Both the position numbers and the translations under genes were made by a program. From Vanilla planifolia (taxonomy: Eukaryota > Streptophyta > Magnoliopsida > Asparagales > Orchidaceae): a DNA stretch of 64,000 nucleotides. This document shows positions 23,088 through 36,361 of this stretch, piece after piece. Every line of letters begins with the position of its first letter. Within the stretch, counting starts at the first letter, position 1. Location of the stretch: assembly GCA_023846275.1 (NCBI GenBank), contig CM043877.1:17466607-17530606 (forward strand), written 5' to 3'. The notes beneath the pieces were generated by a model. It made no database searches. It had not been told where the DNA came from and saw only the letters and a list, made by a program, of their open reading frames with translations.

Positions 23088-24100
23088 ATAGGCACAATTA
23101 CTTAATACTTTTTAGGTTAGCACTACCTAACTTATAGAATAGATCACTTGTGTAGGTCTCATTACCACAAAGCATCAAACAAAGTGGTTGTAACACAAGA
23201 ATCAAGTTGTAAAACATTTCTACAAATTTTGTGCAAAGCAGAATGCGTATTATTTTCTTCAAAATCTTTCAATATTTATATTATTTTGTTATCGATTCTC
23301 AAACTACTCATCCTCTAAAACTAATTTGTCAAAATTAAGTTTTTTTCTAAAATTCAATTCTTAAGAGGTTTTTTGAAGAAAAACTTTGCCAAAGAAGCTT
23401 GTGACATAAAATATTTGAATTCTTTTTTTACACCAATAGAGGCACAATTACTTAATATAGATAGGCACAATTACTTAATACTTTTTAGGTTAGCACTACC
23501 TAACTTATAGAATAGATCACTTATATGGGTCTCATTAAAACAAAGCATCAAACATAGTGGTTGTAACACAAGATTCAAGTTGTAAAACATTTCTACACAT
23601 TTTGTACAAAGCAGGAGTATTATTTTCTTCAAAATCTTTCAATATTTATATTATTTTGTTATTGATTCTCAAACTACTCATCCTCTAAGGCTAATTTGTC
23701 AAAATTATATATTTTTTAAATTCAATTCTTAAGACGTTTTTTGAAGAAAAACTTTGCCAAAGAAGCTTGTGACATAAAATATTTGAATTCCTTTTTTTAC
23801 AATAATAGAGGCTCTTGCATATATATTTGTCTTTATATATCTTATCAATTAAGACCTAACACTAATCTTTGCATAAGGAGCATTATTTCCTTAAAAAGCT
23901 TTCAATATTTATATTATTTTGCTATTGATTCTCATGCTATTCATCCTCCAATGCTAATTTATCAAACTTATGTCTCTTTTTTGACTCAATTCTTAAGAGG
24001 CCTTTTGAAGAAAAACCTTGCTAAGCAAGCTTGAGATTACAAAATATTTGTTGTTTTTTGACACTAATAGAGGTGATTACACATGTTTTTTTTTACCTTT
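23088..24100. repeat. Tandem imperfect repeats of about 370 bp
   Basis: Units start at ATAGGCACAATTACTTAATA, 23088 and 23461 (period 373). A third, partial unit starts near 23878 with GAGCATTATTTCCTTAAAAA. Each contains CTTTCAATATTTATATTATT, an ATTCTTAAGAG(G/A)C/T box and GAAGAAAAAC(T/C)TTGC. Copy B has one full unit (about 48955-49300) and the partial one (about 55900-56130), separated by LINE-B3. No coding potential apparent. Confidence 0.75.
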
Positions 24101-24236
24101 CACTTATGATTCAATGACCAATTTGACTATGGATGCACGAACAAAGAAGAAAAGGGTCAAATTATTTGGATATGGTCAATTTCTTTAATTAAAGGCTTCC
24201 TTTGCATTTGCAACAAAGAGGAAATTCAAGATGATA

Positions 24237-27200
24237 GATGCATTGTTCAAGAGATGCAATGTTCAAGAGAAAAATATAAAAGTGATAATTACACATAAAG
24301 GAGAGCTAAAGTAAGGGGAAGTATTATCATACTAAAAGGTGAATCATAATAAGGAAGCCTTTGTTAAATCCTATGACCCAAAAAGATAACATTTGATTTT
24401 AATAATAACATACCCTTTAAATGCTTATTATAATGATATAATATGTTCACTTAGCATATTCTGAAGTGAGGTTCAACAAGAGAATGTTGAATTGTTATGA
24501 ATAAAATTTTAGTTTATTACAAAATATTTTAATAAAATATTTATAATAATTTTTAACAAAGTTTAACAAATATATAAAAATGATTTTCTATAAATTTTAA
24601 TTTTATTTTAAAAATATATTAAGTTTTATAAAAGTCATGTAATTAAAAAATCAATAATAATTAAAAATATACATGATATATTTTTAGATAGTTTGACTTA
24701 TAAAATAAGCTCAAGTTCACCTCTGACAAAAACTAAAAAAATACAACACAATATAAGCCTTTTGTCAAAAGTAGGGTAGGTTAAACCCTCACAACAAAGA
24801 GTTAAATGAGAGGCTACTACAGTCTTAAAATGAAATAAATAGGATAGGCTACAACAGCCTTACAATGAAATAAAATGGTAGTAAAAGAAAAATATTCGAC
24901 GACATAAAATCTCAATCAATACAAAAAAATCTTATTCTTGATGAAATCATTAAAAAGGCACAAGTATTTTATTAAATAAATTAAAAATTAAGAAAATTAA
25001 TAACTTAGTTGATTTGAGAAGGAAAATAATTTCAGAAGTTTGACGAGTGAATGACGCAACAACGTATAGAAGTGATGGTGGGAATGAGTTGCTAATGGCT
25101 TGAATAGTTTTTTAGATTACATAAAAATTTCTCTTATTATTTTTTATACAAAAATATCCTATTTATAGGCAATTTGTAATGGCTAAAAGTATTTACTAAA
25201 CACTTGATTTAGCTGTTACAATTTTTGCAGCTTTTGTAATATTTTAATTAAGAAATAAATAAAAAAATCTCCAATGGCTCGAAATAATAGCTAAAATAGT
25301 CATTGCATCGGAGCCGTTCGATCGAAATGCTCCAGGACCATTTGATCGCTCACCGTTCGTTCGAAATGTCCAGGACTATTTAGTCGCGAAAATTGAGTGA
25401 TCGATGGATGCAATCGAATATGTGCCTTTAGAAATATGAATTGATTTGGACTGTTAGATCTCATTCATGATCTGACGACGTTATTTAACTTTTCGAGCAT
25501 ATGAAATTTGGACCATGCAATTGAGAAATTGCACAATCGAATGGCTTAATAAAATCATTGCTTTTGAAAGTGTGATAGGATAGTGATCGTTCGATCATGA
25601 AATGCATGATTGAACAGCTCACAATACTCCATCAATTTGGGAATTCATTGTGCAGAAAACAATTTCCCACATTTCTCATCTACACTGTGGTTTTCACCTT
25701 ATAAAAATTTTCATAACCATTGGAGACAGTTGATTAATTGGGTTGGCTATCCTCTGCTAGGTTCAACAATTAATCACCCAAGTTGCATATAGTTGATCTG
25801 ATTTATGGGGGCGAGACTATTTGACCCCGATCCAAAATGAACTATTTGGGAGTGATTGTATACCGAACTGCGTTTAGAGCTTACCACTGAACTGCAGCGG
25901 TTTATTATAGCAACTTGTATGGTTCAGGCGTTAATCGCTTGTATGAATGGGTTATTTTTGCTATTAAATTTTTAATTAAATAATTAATATTATTAAAACC
26001 TTTTTTATAATTCATTAATTAAGGATTAAAAATATTATTAGGATAAAATGATGGTCAAGATAATCAAGAAAGATGAGTAAAAAATATTGAAAACCTAAAT
26101 ATTGTTTTAAGATTAATTTGAATTTATTTTATGTGCCTTATAATAAATTTTTTAATCAAGTTTAATATTCTAATCAAAATAAAATTGAAATATCTAAAAT
26201 TAAATTCAGAATGCATCTCTCGGTGATTTGCCACTCCAACCAAGGTGATCTTCATGGGATTTAACATTTGTATATCTTCTTTTAGTTCTCTCATGAATAC
26301 GAGTATCAATTGTCAAAAATCTAAAAATTCATTTAAAAAAATTATTAAAAATATTTAGGATTTATAATTATCAAACAAAGTATCATGATTAAGGGTCAAC
26401 AATTTAACATATTCTATAAGTTAACTTTAGATAGCTAGATTTAATTATCACTTATTATGAATTGGGTAATAAAGTGCTCAACTTCTATAATATTAACAAA
26501 GCTGTGAAGAGGAAAGGATAAAAGAGAAACTCCATTGCTCACACAAGTCCAAAGAATTTTGGTTGGAAAATCATTTTTCAAATTTTAAGGACTCGTGACA
26601 ATGAGTTAGTTTAATATTTATCTTAATTATCAAGAACTTACATACATATTTACATTTATACAAATCATATCTATGATCTTATTTTATAGTTATTACATTT
26701 GGCTTGACATGGAAAGGATATACCAACATCAAATGATTATATCTTAAATCCAAGACTCAAGCAATTAAATCAAAAATACATTTAAGATTTAAACTAATTC
26801 GAAAAAAAATTAAATATACTCTCATGATATGTATACGCTTATCAAGAGTAAAATTATCATCTTGCATTCTTAAAGTTGTTTTAAAAACATTTGAATGAAT
26901 GTATACAAAAGAATCATTTAAAGTTATATAAATGCTTAAAATGTGATGCAAGACAAGCTATAGTAGAATGATAATTAAGTTGACTAAATAGATCGTATTA
27001 ATCTTTTATTTAATTTATTATATTTATATAATATTTTAAGCTATAATAAATAATGCATATAAGACACTTATGATAATTTTTTATCATTTTATTTATTTAT
27101 TTATTTATATATTTTATATACTTTTATTAAAAAAATTATTTAATTTTATTTTACTTTTTATTCTAGATTTAATATTATAAACTATTTAAAATATTATTAT

Positions 27201-27237
27201 AAAATGAGAGATGAAATTTTTTTGACTTGACATCTTA
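24237..27237. other. Spacer between the duplicated segments
   Basis: Three kilobases of AT-rich DNA with no gene recognised. It holds a pair of direct repeats (25315-25349 and 25354-25387) of the form CGTTCG(A/T)TCGAAATG followed by CCAGGAC, inside a locally GATCG/TTCG-rich stretch (25300-25620). That stretch looks like part of an unidentified repetitive element. A short poly(A/T)-rich tract precedes copy B. Confidence 0.4.
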
Positions 27238-28051
27238 CTTTTATTTGAAGTTTCAACAACAATATCACCACAGGTACTCTTAGGATTAAATAAGAAACGA
27301 TCATTTTCGACTGTAATTTTAATATTTTTTAAATCAATGTGTACCTGCTCAATTATTAGCAATAAGCATGAATCAATATACTTCTGACGACGGTTGACTG
27401 TTGACTTTTAAATTCTAATTATTGACACATGTCTAGATTCTTGTGAAGTTGTTTTTTTTTTTTTTTAACTTTTTTTAATTTTCTATTTTTAGAAAACTTT
27501 TTAACTTTTTAATTATCAAACAGCAAATAACTCAAAATTCCATTTTTCTCAGTAAAGTTATATTAAAAAAATCGCATTTTTGTTTCTCATTTTTAAAATT
27601 TTTCTAAACGAAAATATTGTAGCTGTGGATAATTATTAAGTAAAAAACAATCTTTATATTTTATGAAAATAAAATAGACGCTCTCTCTCTCTCTCTCAAA
27701 AAAAAAAGAACAATAATAAAACCGATGGTGTAATTAGTTAAAAACTAAAAATGATTTAATATGTATTAATAAAAATATATATTTTTTGTAATAAATATGT
27801 TTTTATTAAGAACTTACAAAGAAATCCTCTCACAATATTTTATTATATTTGGAAACAAACAAGGTTTACTTAAGCACATTTATCTCTTCATAATTTTGCC
27901 AAATTATTCAACATACAACAAATTATTTTAATTAGCAAATCTTAGTAATAGAATTTCAAAAAAATCAACAACCATTTATTGAGAATAATTCACTATTTTT
28001 AACAGATATATCTAAATTATTCCACTAAATTACGAAAGTTCCCATGAAAAT

Positions 28052-29808
28052 TTACACAGTCGACACTGTAGCTTCCTTCGCTATTTTGTCCAAGTCATCC
28101 TCCATCTCCTCCTTGCTGAAGCCGAATAGTCTCTCCATCTCCTCCAATGTCTTCCCCCTCGTCTCTCTCAGATAGGTCAAGAAGAAGAAGAAGGCGACTG
28201 CGGCAATCCCGGAAAACAAAAAAAAGCTTCCACCTATGGTGATGGCGTGGTACAGCGATATAAAGGTCATCGTTATCACTCCACTAGTAACCCGGCTCAC
28301 CAAAACTCCGGCCGCCACCCCCTGCGCTCGGAGCCTCATGGGAAATATCTCCGAGCTGTAGACCCATGTGACGGGTCCGAGGCCGATGGAGAAAAAGGAG
28401 ACGTAAGCTAGTATAGAAGCGAAGCAGAGTCCGATGGCCCACATAAGCTTCCCATCGTGGTGATCCGCCGCCATCAAACCTGTTCCCAAGCCCACCAGCG
28501 AAACAACCATTCCGCTGACGCTTGCAAGCAGCAGGGGCCGCCTGTATCACATTCCGCTCTAGTTGAGATTACCCATGAGACGAAAATTGAGGCGAGCTAA
28601 GGTTTACCTGCCGATTCGGTCAAGGAGAAAGGTGGCCACCAGGATGAAAACGGTCTTCGTGAATCCGACGGCGACTGTCATTCCGAGGAGGGCGTTGTCG
28701 CCTGATATGCCGGCCTTCTTGAAAACATGAGGGCTGTAAAGCACAACGGAATCGATGCCGGAGGCCTGTTGGAAGAAGTGGATGCCAAGGGCGGAGATGA
28801 GGACGCGGCGGACGGGAGCGGAGGGGCAGAGGAAGAGCTCCTTCCACACCCCCTCGCCATGCTTATGCCGCAGCACCGAAACGTCGTTTCCGGAGGATTC
28901 GGAGGGGATGCCGGCGGCGGACTTTATCTCGGTGAGGCGTATTTGGGCCTCCTCGGGCGAGTCGGAGATACGGTCTAGGACGGCCAAGGCGTCTGAGATG
29001 CGGCCCTGAAGAACTAGCCAACGGGGGGATTCCGGTATGGCGAGGACGCTGACGGCAAGAAGGATTGAAGGCACAGCGCCGACGCCGAGCATGACACGCC
29101 AACCGAGGTGTTGGGGTAGGTGATGGAAGGCGTAGTTGGAGACGTAGCCAAGAAGGATGCCGGAGTTGATGAACACCTCCGGAAAGGAGGTGAGGAATCC
29201 ACGAATGGAAGCCGGGGAAACCTCAGCGGTGTAAACAGGGGCAATCATAAGGGCGTAGCCAACGCCGACGCCTGCCACGAAGCGGCCGAACATGAGGAAG
29301 GCATAGTTGGTGGCGAAGCCCATCAGTAGAGCGCCCGCGAATAAGATGGCCGCCGCGAAGACGATGGTAAACCGTCGGCCGATCCAGTCGGAAGTCCTGC
29401 CGGCGGCAAACGAACCGATCAAGGAGTAGAGGTTAAGGATGCCCAGAAGGATCTCCACCTGTGTGTCGTTTAGCTTCATATCCTTCTTGATGTACAGAGC
29501 CGCGCCGCTCATCACTCCAACATCTGCAAAAAATCAGCTTTTTTATCGGAATTTACTTGCACGTTTATCCATTGATGATAAATGTCGTCCATAAAAGCCC
29601 TCTGCCTATTTTTCCCATAAGGCCAAAATAATTAATACTTAAAAAGAAAATAATCATAGAGGGAAACAGACAGAGACGGACCATAACCCAAGAGAATGGA
29701 GGTCATGGAGGCGAGCACTGCGCAGCCGGCGGCGAATCTGGAGTTCCGCCTCTTGGGTGGGGTTTTCGCCTCTTGGAATTCTTTGAGATCTTTCTTCGCT
29801 TCGCTCAT
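28052..29808 (-). CDS. PLT: Polyol/monosaccharide transporter, copy B (MFS sugar porter)
   Basis: Exons 29808-29682, 29523-28608 and 28541-28052 give 1533 bases and 510 residues, with exon lengths and intron phases identical to copy A (127, 916 and 490 bases). All sugar-porter motifs are kept: GRTSDWIGRR, PESPRWL, QQASGID, DRIGRRP, GPVTWVYSSEIFP, RETRGKTLEE. Differences from copy A cluster in the N-terminus (KTPP for TAQP), the last 20 residues (LDKIAKEATVSTV for LDMKPNEATVPSL) and a few membrane residues, as in SGIAAVAFFFF for AGIAAVAFLFF. The middle exon differs by only about 16 of 916 bases while introns and flanks differ more, so selection or gene conversion has kept it. Expected at the plasma membrane as an H+ symporter. 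Substrate undetermined. Confidence 0.95.
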
Positions 29809-29920
29809 CTCTGTTTATCGTCTTCTTCCTCTCAACTACTTGAGATCAGAGAGGAAACAGAGAAGGAAGAATTAGGAGACAAAGTTAAAAGAACAGAAGA
29901 CGATGAGGTTAGAGTGAAAT

Positions 29921-29928
29921 ATTTATAT
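29921..29928 (-). promoter_or_regulatory. TATA box of transporter B
   Basis: TATAAATA on the - strand, 113 bases upstream of the ATG, aligned with 22360-22367 in copy A. Confidence 0.6.
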
Positions 29929-30335
29929 CGAGACTAACGCATATCTGGACACCTTCTACCGTGGGCAGGTAAGAGTACACGTGGTAGTTTCATGAACATA
30001 AAAAATCTTACCGTAAATTCTCGACGAGCATCCCGGCTACCATACAAGAACAATAAATTTTGCTTAATACAAACAACCATCAAAACTTTTTAATATTACG
30101 TATGTACCAACTAAATTTTTTTTCAATAATCAGTATTATCTCAACATTGTAAGTAGAATATATCTACTTATATTTCATATATTTTGTACTTAATGTTATT
30201 TGATATTACAACTCATTAATTTGTTAAAAATCAAAAGCATAAAAATTTTTAATTTTAATGTCTGATTTAACATTTAATCTTACGTTCTAATTATTTTTTA
30301 AAAATATTATAATTTATTCAATGTTTAATTTATTC

Positions 30336-30343
30336 CATGAATG
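30336..30343 (+). repeat. LINE-B1 target-site duplication, 5' side (eroded)
   Basis: CATGAATG. The other side is 39842-39849, inside the 14-base sequence also used by LINE-B2. Only 8 bases still match. Confidence 0.55.
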
Positions 30344-30851
30344 GACCATCAGGACAGGAACTTGCAACGGGAGCGACGGGAGCTAGCAACGGGAGATAGT
30401 GAAGAAGATCCGAGTTGGGAGATCACGCCACAAGCCAGCGCCTGAGGTCTGCGACGCGTGGCGCGTTAGGAGTGGTGGTGCGGGCCACATCTGGGGGCTT
30501 GCACGCTGGTGCCGGCGCCGGAAGTACGGGAGCGGCCATTTGGGCCATCATCACCGTCACTCTGCTCTGGAGGGACGGTGCAATAGGTGGAGCGACACGG
30601 TGGAGCGGCGGCGATAGACAGCGCACAGCGGTCAGGGACCAACGGCTAACGATCGCACGTGCGAAGGTCACGTGATACCTTCGACCTTTGCGGATTGTTT
30701 GCCGGTGGGTCCGGGAAATTCGAATTTGAATATGGACCCGGCCAGCTGGGGGGTGCTCGGACAGGATTAATAACTTACCTATTCTGCGGAGTACTACACC
30801 GCTTTGTCCTCGAGTTCGGTTTGCGCCACTGCAGCCATAGCTGAACGGTAA

Positions 30852-32330
30852 ATGGAGGGAAGCTAGACCCGGAGAAGCAATAGGAAGACACGGACTTCTG
30901 GGAGCAATTCCCCAATGCGGGAGTTCATCCTCCACGTCCGAGGGAGGCATACTGGCTTTTAGTGAAACTTTACCTCCTCCCCAAAAATCCGACGTCGAGG
31001 GGGACACACCCTAGGGCCAGCAAAGCGCGCAGGATGGTGGGGATGCTCCGGGGACTGTGGCGGAGCTAATTACTTCAGGGGATGGTCCCTGCTCTTCAGG
31101 CTCAGGGAGTAGCTACAATGGATGATCTGGAGGGCTGTTCAACGAGCGCAGCCCTGCAGGTGCTACAGGACATGGAGCACAAGGAGGTGGAGCCCGTGGT
31201 GTGCAAACTCAGTGAAGGGAAACCAGTGCAAGGGGATGTCGAGAATCGTGCGGCTTTCGCAACCAATGTGACTTCAGAGAAGCCTTAACCACAAACAATA
31301 ATACCAACAATAGCAGTCTGGTGACCTCGCATGTGCGATCGTCAAGGAGCGTGCCGCGGGCATTCCTGATTACGTGGAGGGAGGCGATGTACTCATGTCA
31401 TCGGATGCTTGCCAGCGACGTATCGAATTTCATAAATTCGACTTGGTTGGCCGAGTCTACGGGAATACACTTCCCTTTCCTGTCACTGCACGGGTGTTGC
31501 TCAAGCGATGGGGCCACTAAAAGAACTTCAAGGTCTTCGACTTATCCTCTAGCTGCTTCTGCTTGCATTTTGAATCCATTAATGATAGGAACGACGTCTG
31601 GCTCAGTGGCCCGTGGCAGATCGCCAGCCAAGCCATGGGCCTCGACATTTGGACGCACGAGTTTGGACCAAATTTTACCTCCGTGATGCGAGCACCGGTC
31701 TGGGTGCGTCTCCCGGGCCTCCCGCTTACCTACTGGGACGTAGACAACATACTACGCATTGCCAAGGTAACAAGAATGAGGAGGTGGGGTTTGCCCGTTC
31801 TGGCTTTCCCTCGTCTACGGTCGTGGGTTGGGAACAATGGATGGTGGAAGGGGACACGTCCCTTGGTGAGGATAACCCTACAGAGGTAGGAGGCACCTGT
31901 GGCTCTCGAAAGCAGGATGTGAACTCAAGTGTTACATATGGAGAGGCGCAAGGGCTGGGGCCTTGGATGCTTGTTCATTCTAGGCGTAGGAGACAGGGCC
32001 ACAAAGGCCCCGCTGTCATGGAAGGCCTGCCTCCCCGGAAGGACGCTAGCCGCAGAACTCGTGGCCACGATATTGCTAGCACGTCTCAAGGCACCAGAAG
32101 GCCTTCCACGAAACGTGGCAGAAGCAGTGCAAAGCGGGCTCCGCAGACTGGGGATAGCAAGGATCGGAAGCGGACAAGCTCAGATAGCCATTCCTTAATT
32201 GTTGTGAACACGGGCCATGCGCCCTAAGTCGACGGGCGTAAGGGGAAATTGCCCTTGGTGCAGGAGGAACGAGTGGGGGATAAACTCACTAGCCCAGATG
32301 GGTATGGCACTAAATAGGAGTCGCTCTACG
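30852..32330 (+). pseudogene. LINE-B1 ORF1 (gag-like) remnant
   Basis: Compared with LINE-B3, the start ATG is at 30852, but codon 5 is TAG where B3 has AAG. Recognisable parts: HFESINDRNDVWLSGPWQI (DUF4283-like, about 31565-31625), then WTHEFGPNF and MRAPVWVRLPGLPLTYWDVD (to about 31745), then NILRIAK. The CCHC knuckle seen in B3 has been deleted here: the frame jumps from NILRIAK to the MRRWGLPVLAFP section. The Lys/Arg-rich tail (about 31900-32200) remains. Several frameshifts. No product expected. Confidence 0.75.
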
Positions 32331-35300
32331 GGCTGCACTTCGTGGGGCGTAGCGGCCATCAAGGAAGTTGATGGCGGAAGTTGGTTCCGATGCTGATGCA
32401 CGATTGCATGGAAGTACTGATTACTCTGCTCACGTCAATATGCGGATTATCATCTGGAATATTAGAGGTGCTAAGAAAGGGAAGTCGAGGAGTTATTTGC
32501 AACGTCTAGCTCGCGAGGGAAACGTGACAGTCGTGGTGCTTATGGAAACAAAGGCTCAGTCCTTTTCCCGGCGAGATGCGGACTGGCTACTTGGAAGGGA
32601 CTCAGAGTTTGCGGCCCAACCCTCGGTGGGCATGTCTGCTGGCATTATCCTCTTGTGGAAGAAGTGGGTTCTTCTTTCGATCACAGTGGCCTCGACACAC
32701 GTGGTGGCGTGCTCGATTACCCTTCACGCGGATTGCAACCTCAACTGCTTCTTTGTTTATTGGCCTAAAGATCACCATAAACAACGGGAGATTTGGGACG
32801 CTATCCAGCTCTCTCATTGTGAAAACGACCCCCTCATCGTTGCAAGGGACCTTAACATAGTCATGGCCCAGGAGAAGAAACGCGGCGGGCGCAGTTTCAT
32901 CTACGGCAGGGATCAGCAAGACTTCGCTGACTTCATGCAGGACCTCCAGCTTGCTGATTTGAGGTTCTCCGGCAACCGCCTCACGTGGTGCAACGGGAAG
33001 CAGGGCGGCGCGCGGATCCTGGAGAGGTTTGACCGGGCTCTCATGAATCCTGCAGCGATGCTTGCTTTTCCCGAGTGTTCTATGAATCATCTCAGCCGGC
33101 TCGGGTCGGACCACTGCCCGCTGCTGGTCAACTTGGGTGGCAAGAACCCGTGGCCAAACTTCAACAGGCTACTCTTTGAGAGCATATGGCTTAACTTCCC
33201 ACAATCCTTCCAGGTGGTGCACCATGCATGGCAACGATGGGCGGAGGGAAATTGCATGGAGATTGTCATGACCAAGTTCAAGCGTTCGTTGATGGCACTG
33301 CAAAGATGGAGTTGGGAGAAGGTGGGGAATCTTGTTAACCGGAATAAGGAGTTGGAGCGAGGTATCGATGAGCTTCAGACTAGAGAGTCAAGGGAGGTTC
33401 TCACTGAAGAGGACCATGCGCAGCTTGGGAACATGGTAACTGCCTTCCACCGAGGCTGCGCTCATGAGGAGCAGTGGTGGCGGCAGCGCGTCAAAGTGCA
33501 CTGGGCGCATCTTGGGGACAGCAACACGAGATTCTTCCACAATGCGGCTAGGGCTCGGGTTCGGACAAATCAGATTACTATGCTTCAGGGCAACGATGAC
33601 AGGGTGGCAGACTCTCCAGACAGCATTGGTCTGGTTATCCTGGATTACTTCGAACGTAAATGACGGTGCGGGGACCCCGGGACCTTGCCGCAGATTACCT
33701 TGCTTCTTAGCATCGTTGACGCTGAGGCGGTATCCAACATCGACTGTAGGGTTACTGAGAACGAAATCATCGCAACACTGCGAGGAATTAAGAGGAATAG
33801 AGCCTCGGACATCGACGGGATTACTGCGGAGTTCTTGCACGGCTACTGGTCCAATATGCGCAGCGACGTTATCAGTGCCGTGCAGGCGTTATTTGAGGAA
33901 CGCAAGCTCCCGGAAGGCTGGAAGGACACACTCGTCATTCTTATCCCGAAGAAGTAGGGGGCGAGTAGGCTGGAGCACTACCGGCCGATCAGCCTCTACA
34001 ATACCATCTACAAGGTGGTGGCGTACGTTCTCGTCGGGAGGCTGAAGCCGTTAATGCCGAGACTCATCTTGCGTGAGCAAGCCGCATTCATCCCTGGGCG
34101 CAGCATCTTCGACAACATCAACATTGCGCAGGAAATGGCTGCGAAGATGCACACCTGCACCGCTGCCTCGGGCCTCATGGTCGTGAAGCTTGACATGGAG
34201 TAGGCTTACGACAGTGTATGCTGGGAGTTCCTGCTCGAGATGATGATGACCATGGGATTCCCTCTTATTTGGTGTGACTAGATTGCTGCATGCATAACCT
34301 GCCCGAGATTCGGAGTCCTCATCAATGGAGCTCGTCTCCCGTGGGTGGTGGCGCAACGGGGTGTCCGGCAGGGCTGCCCGCTCTAGCCCTACCGTTACGT
34401 CTTGGCCACCGAGTACCTTTCGTGCTTGGTGAGGAACTACGAGTCAAGGTAGCTTCTTGGGTTCAAGCCGGGGCAGCACGCGCTGCGAATTTCGCATCTT
34501 CTGTTTGCGGAAGATGTCCTGGTCTTTGCTCCCACCTCCCACGCAGCTGTGCATGCTGTCCGCAGCATCATGAGGGCCTTCGGGGAGGTCGCTGGGCTGC
34601 GGGTCAATCTCGCGAAGTCCAGGGTCTTCTTTAGCCCCAAGTTTAGCAGAAATAAGTCCATGTTGATCCTAAGGAAGCTCTGCATGGAGCATGGTTGGAC
34701 GTTTACATGCCTTGGGATCTCCATTGTCGCGAGGCGCCTAACCAAGGCGGATCTCAGCTTCCTTGTCCAAAGAATGGATGCTATGGTGGTCAATTGGCGC
34801 ATTCGGCTGCTATTGCTTGGGGGTAGGGCCATCTTGGCCTCCTCTGTCCTCAACACCATTCCCTGCCATGTCCTGAGATACTGCGTGGTGTCGGGGGGGG
34901 TCCTCGATGACATGGAGAGGCGCATCAGGAAATTCCTCTGGGGAGGGACCAACTGTGCGAATGCCATGCATTACGCGCCTTGGGATCGCATCACTCTGCC
35001 GAAGGTTGCTGGAGGGCTTGGCCTCCTTGATCTTCGCGTCTGGCACCGGGTGCTCCAAATGGACAATTGCAAACATATCCTCAATCGTGATGCCAGCCTC
35101 TAGGTTGACACCATGAGGAGGAAGTACTCCCTGAATGACCTGCTAATGAAGGTCCCCCGTAATGCATCCTCTGTGTGCAAAATGGTGTTGGGGGTGATGC
35201 CGGAGGCAATTTCCTTCTTCGTCTGGCGCATCGGCGATGGGTGGATGGCGCGGTTCGCGGAGGACAACTGGCTTGGCGTCCTCCCTCTTTGCTATTGGCC

Positions 35301-36221
35301 GACCTTCATCAATATGCATTCACATTGGCCGGCCAGCGTTGCTGAATGCATCATGGCTGCCGGGAACTGGAATATGGATGTCATCCGCACTTGGGCGAGC
35401 GAGGAGCTCACTGACAGGATCTTGCACCTTCCGAGAGCTCGGAGTCTCCTCAGGATGTTCTGCTCTATACGCATACCGAGAAGGAACGGGTTGACTGCGG
35501 CCAGATTTACATGAGCATTGTTTACAATGCTGTGAATTCCGACAAGCGTAGTGGCAGACGGCCCGTGGAGGAGATGCGCGAAATCTGGAAGATTAAAGCT
35601 ACGCTCAGGGTTCGTATTTTCATGTGGAGGGTCGCCGACGAGTTCCTCCTTACGGCGGCGTGGTTGGCCCGCAGGGGGTTATGCCGGGACTCCATCTGTC
35701 AACTGTGCTGCACAGCTGAGGAGACTCTACAGCACTCATTCTGGGACTGCCCGCGTGCCCAAGGCCTTTGGGTTTACCGCCAGGCTCGCGGGGCGTTGAT
35801 TGCGCTGGGCCAGTCCATGGGTACGGGCACCGGGCTCTGGTTCGTTGGCTCGCTCAATGCGCACCGCGGTGGCGGGGCGAGGCATGCCGCCACGTTAGCC
35901 ACCACTATGTACTACATCTGGATAAGGAGGAACGCTACCAGGCACAACAACCCGATGCCTTTGCTGAGCTCGCTGATCCAGACGATCAAGACCGAGGTGA
36001 ATATTGCACTTAACCAGCACACCTTCTACTCAATCCTGTATAGTGGGAATCCTAGCAACTCTTCGGACTTGCTTGTTACCCACGGTTGGCTTCCCCCCCA
36101 ACAAGATGGATAAAGGTTAATTGCTATGCTGCGGTTGGTGACTCTATTGCTGGTATGACATGATCGTCAGAGATTGCATGGGAAGGCCTCTTCTGGCGGC
36201 TGGCAAGAGAATGTTCTCCCA

Positions 36222-36361
36222 GGTCGTGGACATGATGGAAACCCAGGCTATACTTCTGGCCCTTAATATGCTGAGGGAATCCCTTCCCCAGTACCGGGCT
36301 GTGGAATTCCAAACTGACTCGATGATGACGCTCCAAGTGGTGTGCGAGATGATCTCCCACC
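36222..36361 (+). repeat. 140-bp direct repeat, left copy
   Basis: Part of the LINE-B1 RNase H region, from GGTCGTGGACATGATGGAAA to GATCTCCCACC. It is repeated without any difference at 39414-39553 on the other side of the solo LTR. Confidence 0.93.

Larger units (their letters stand above)
14237..24236. repeat. Segmental duplication, copy A
   Basis: Copy A of a duplicated segment whose partner is 27238-56265. It contains about 1 kb of 3' flank (14237-15262), LINE-A, the transporter gene 20492-22249, its promoter flank to about 22770, and a repeat-rich tail (22805-24236). The left flank matches 27238-27960 (shared ATCACCACAGGTACTCTTAG, then GACGACGGTTGACT), as do the gene and the tail. Without LINEs each copy is about 5 kb. 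Outer limits are where similarity fades by eye. Confidence 0.8.

Noticed and set aside
30423..31007. 194-codon - strand frame over the LINE-B1 5' region
   Set aside because: No motif, and it covers the repeat-rich 5' UTR of a + strand LINE. Not preserved as a clear frame in LINE-B2 or B3.
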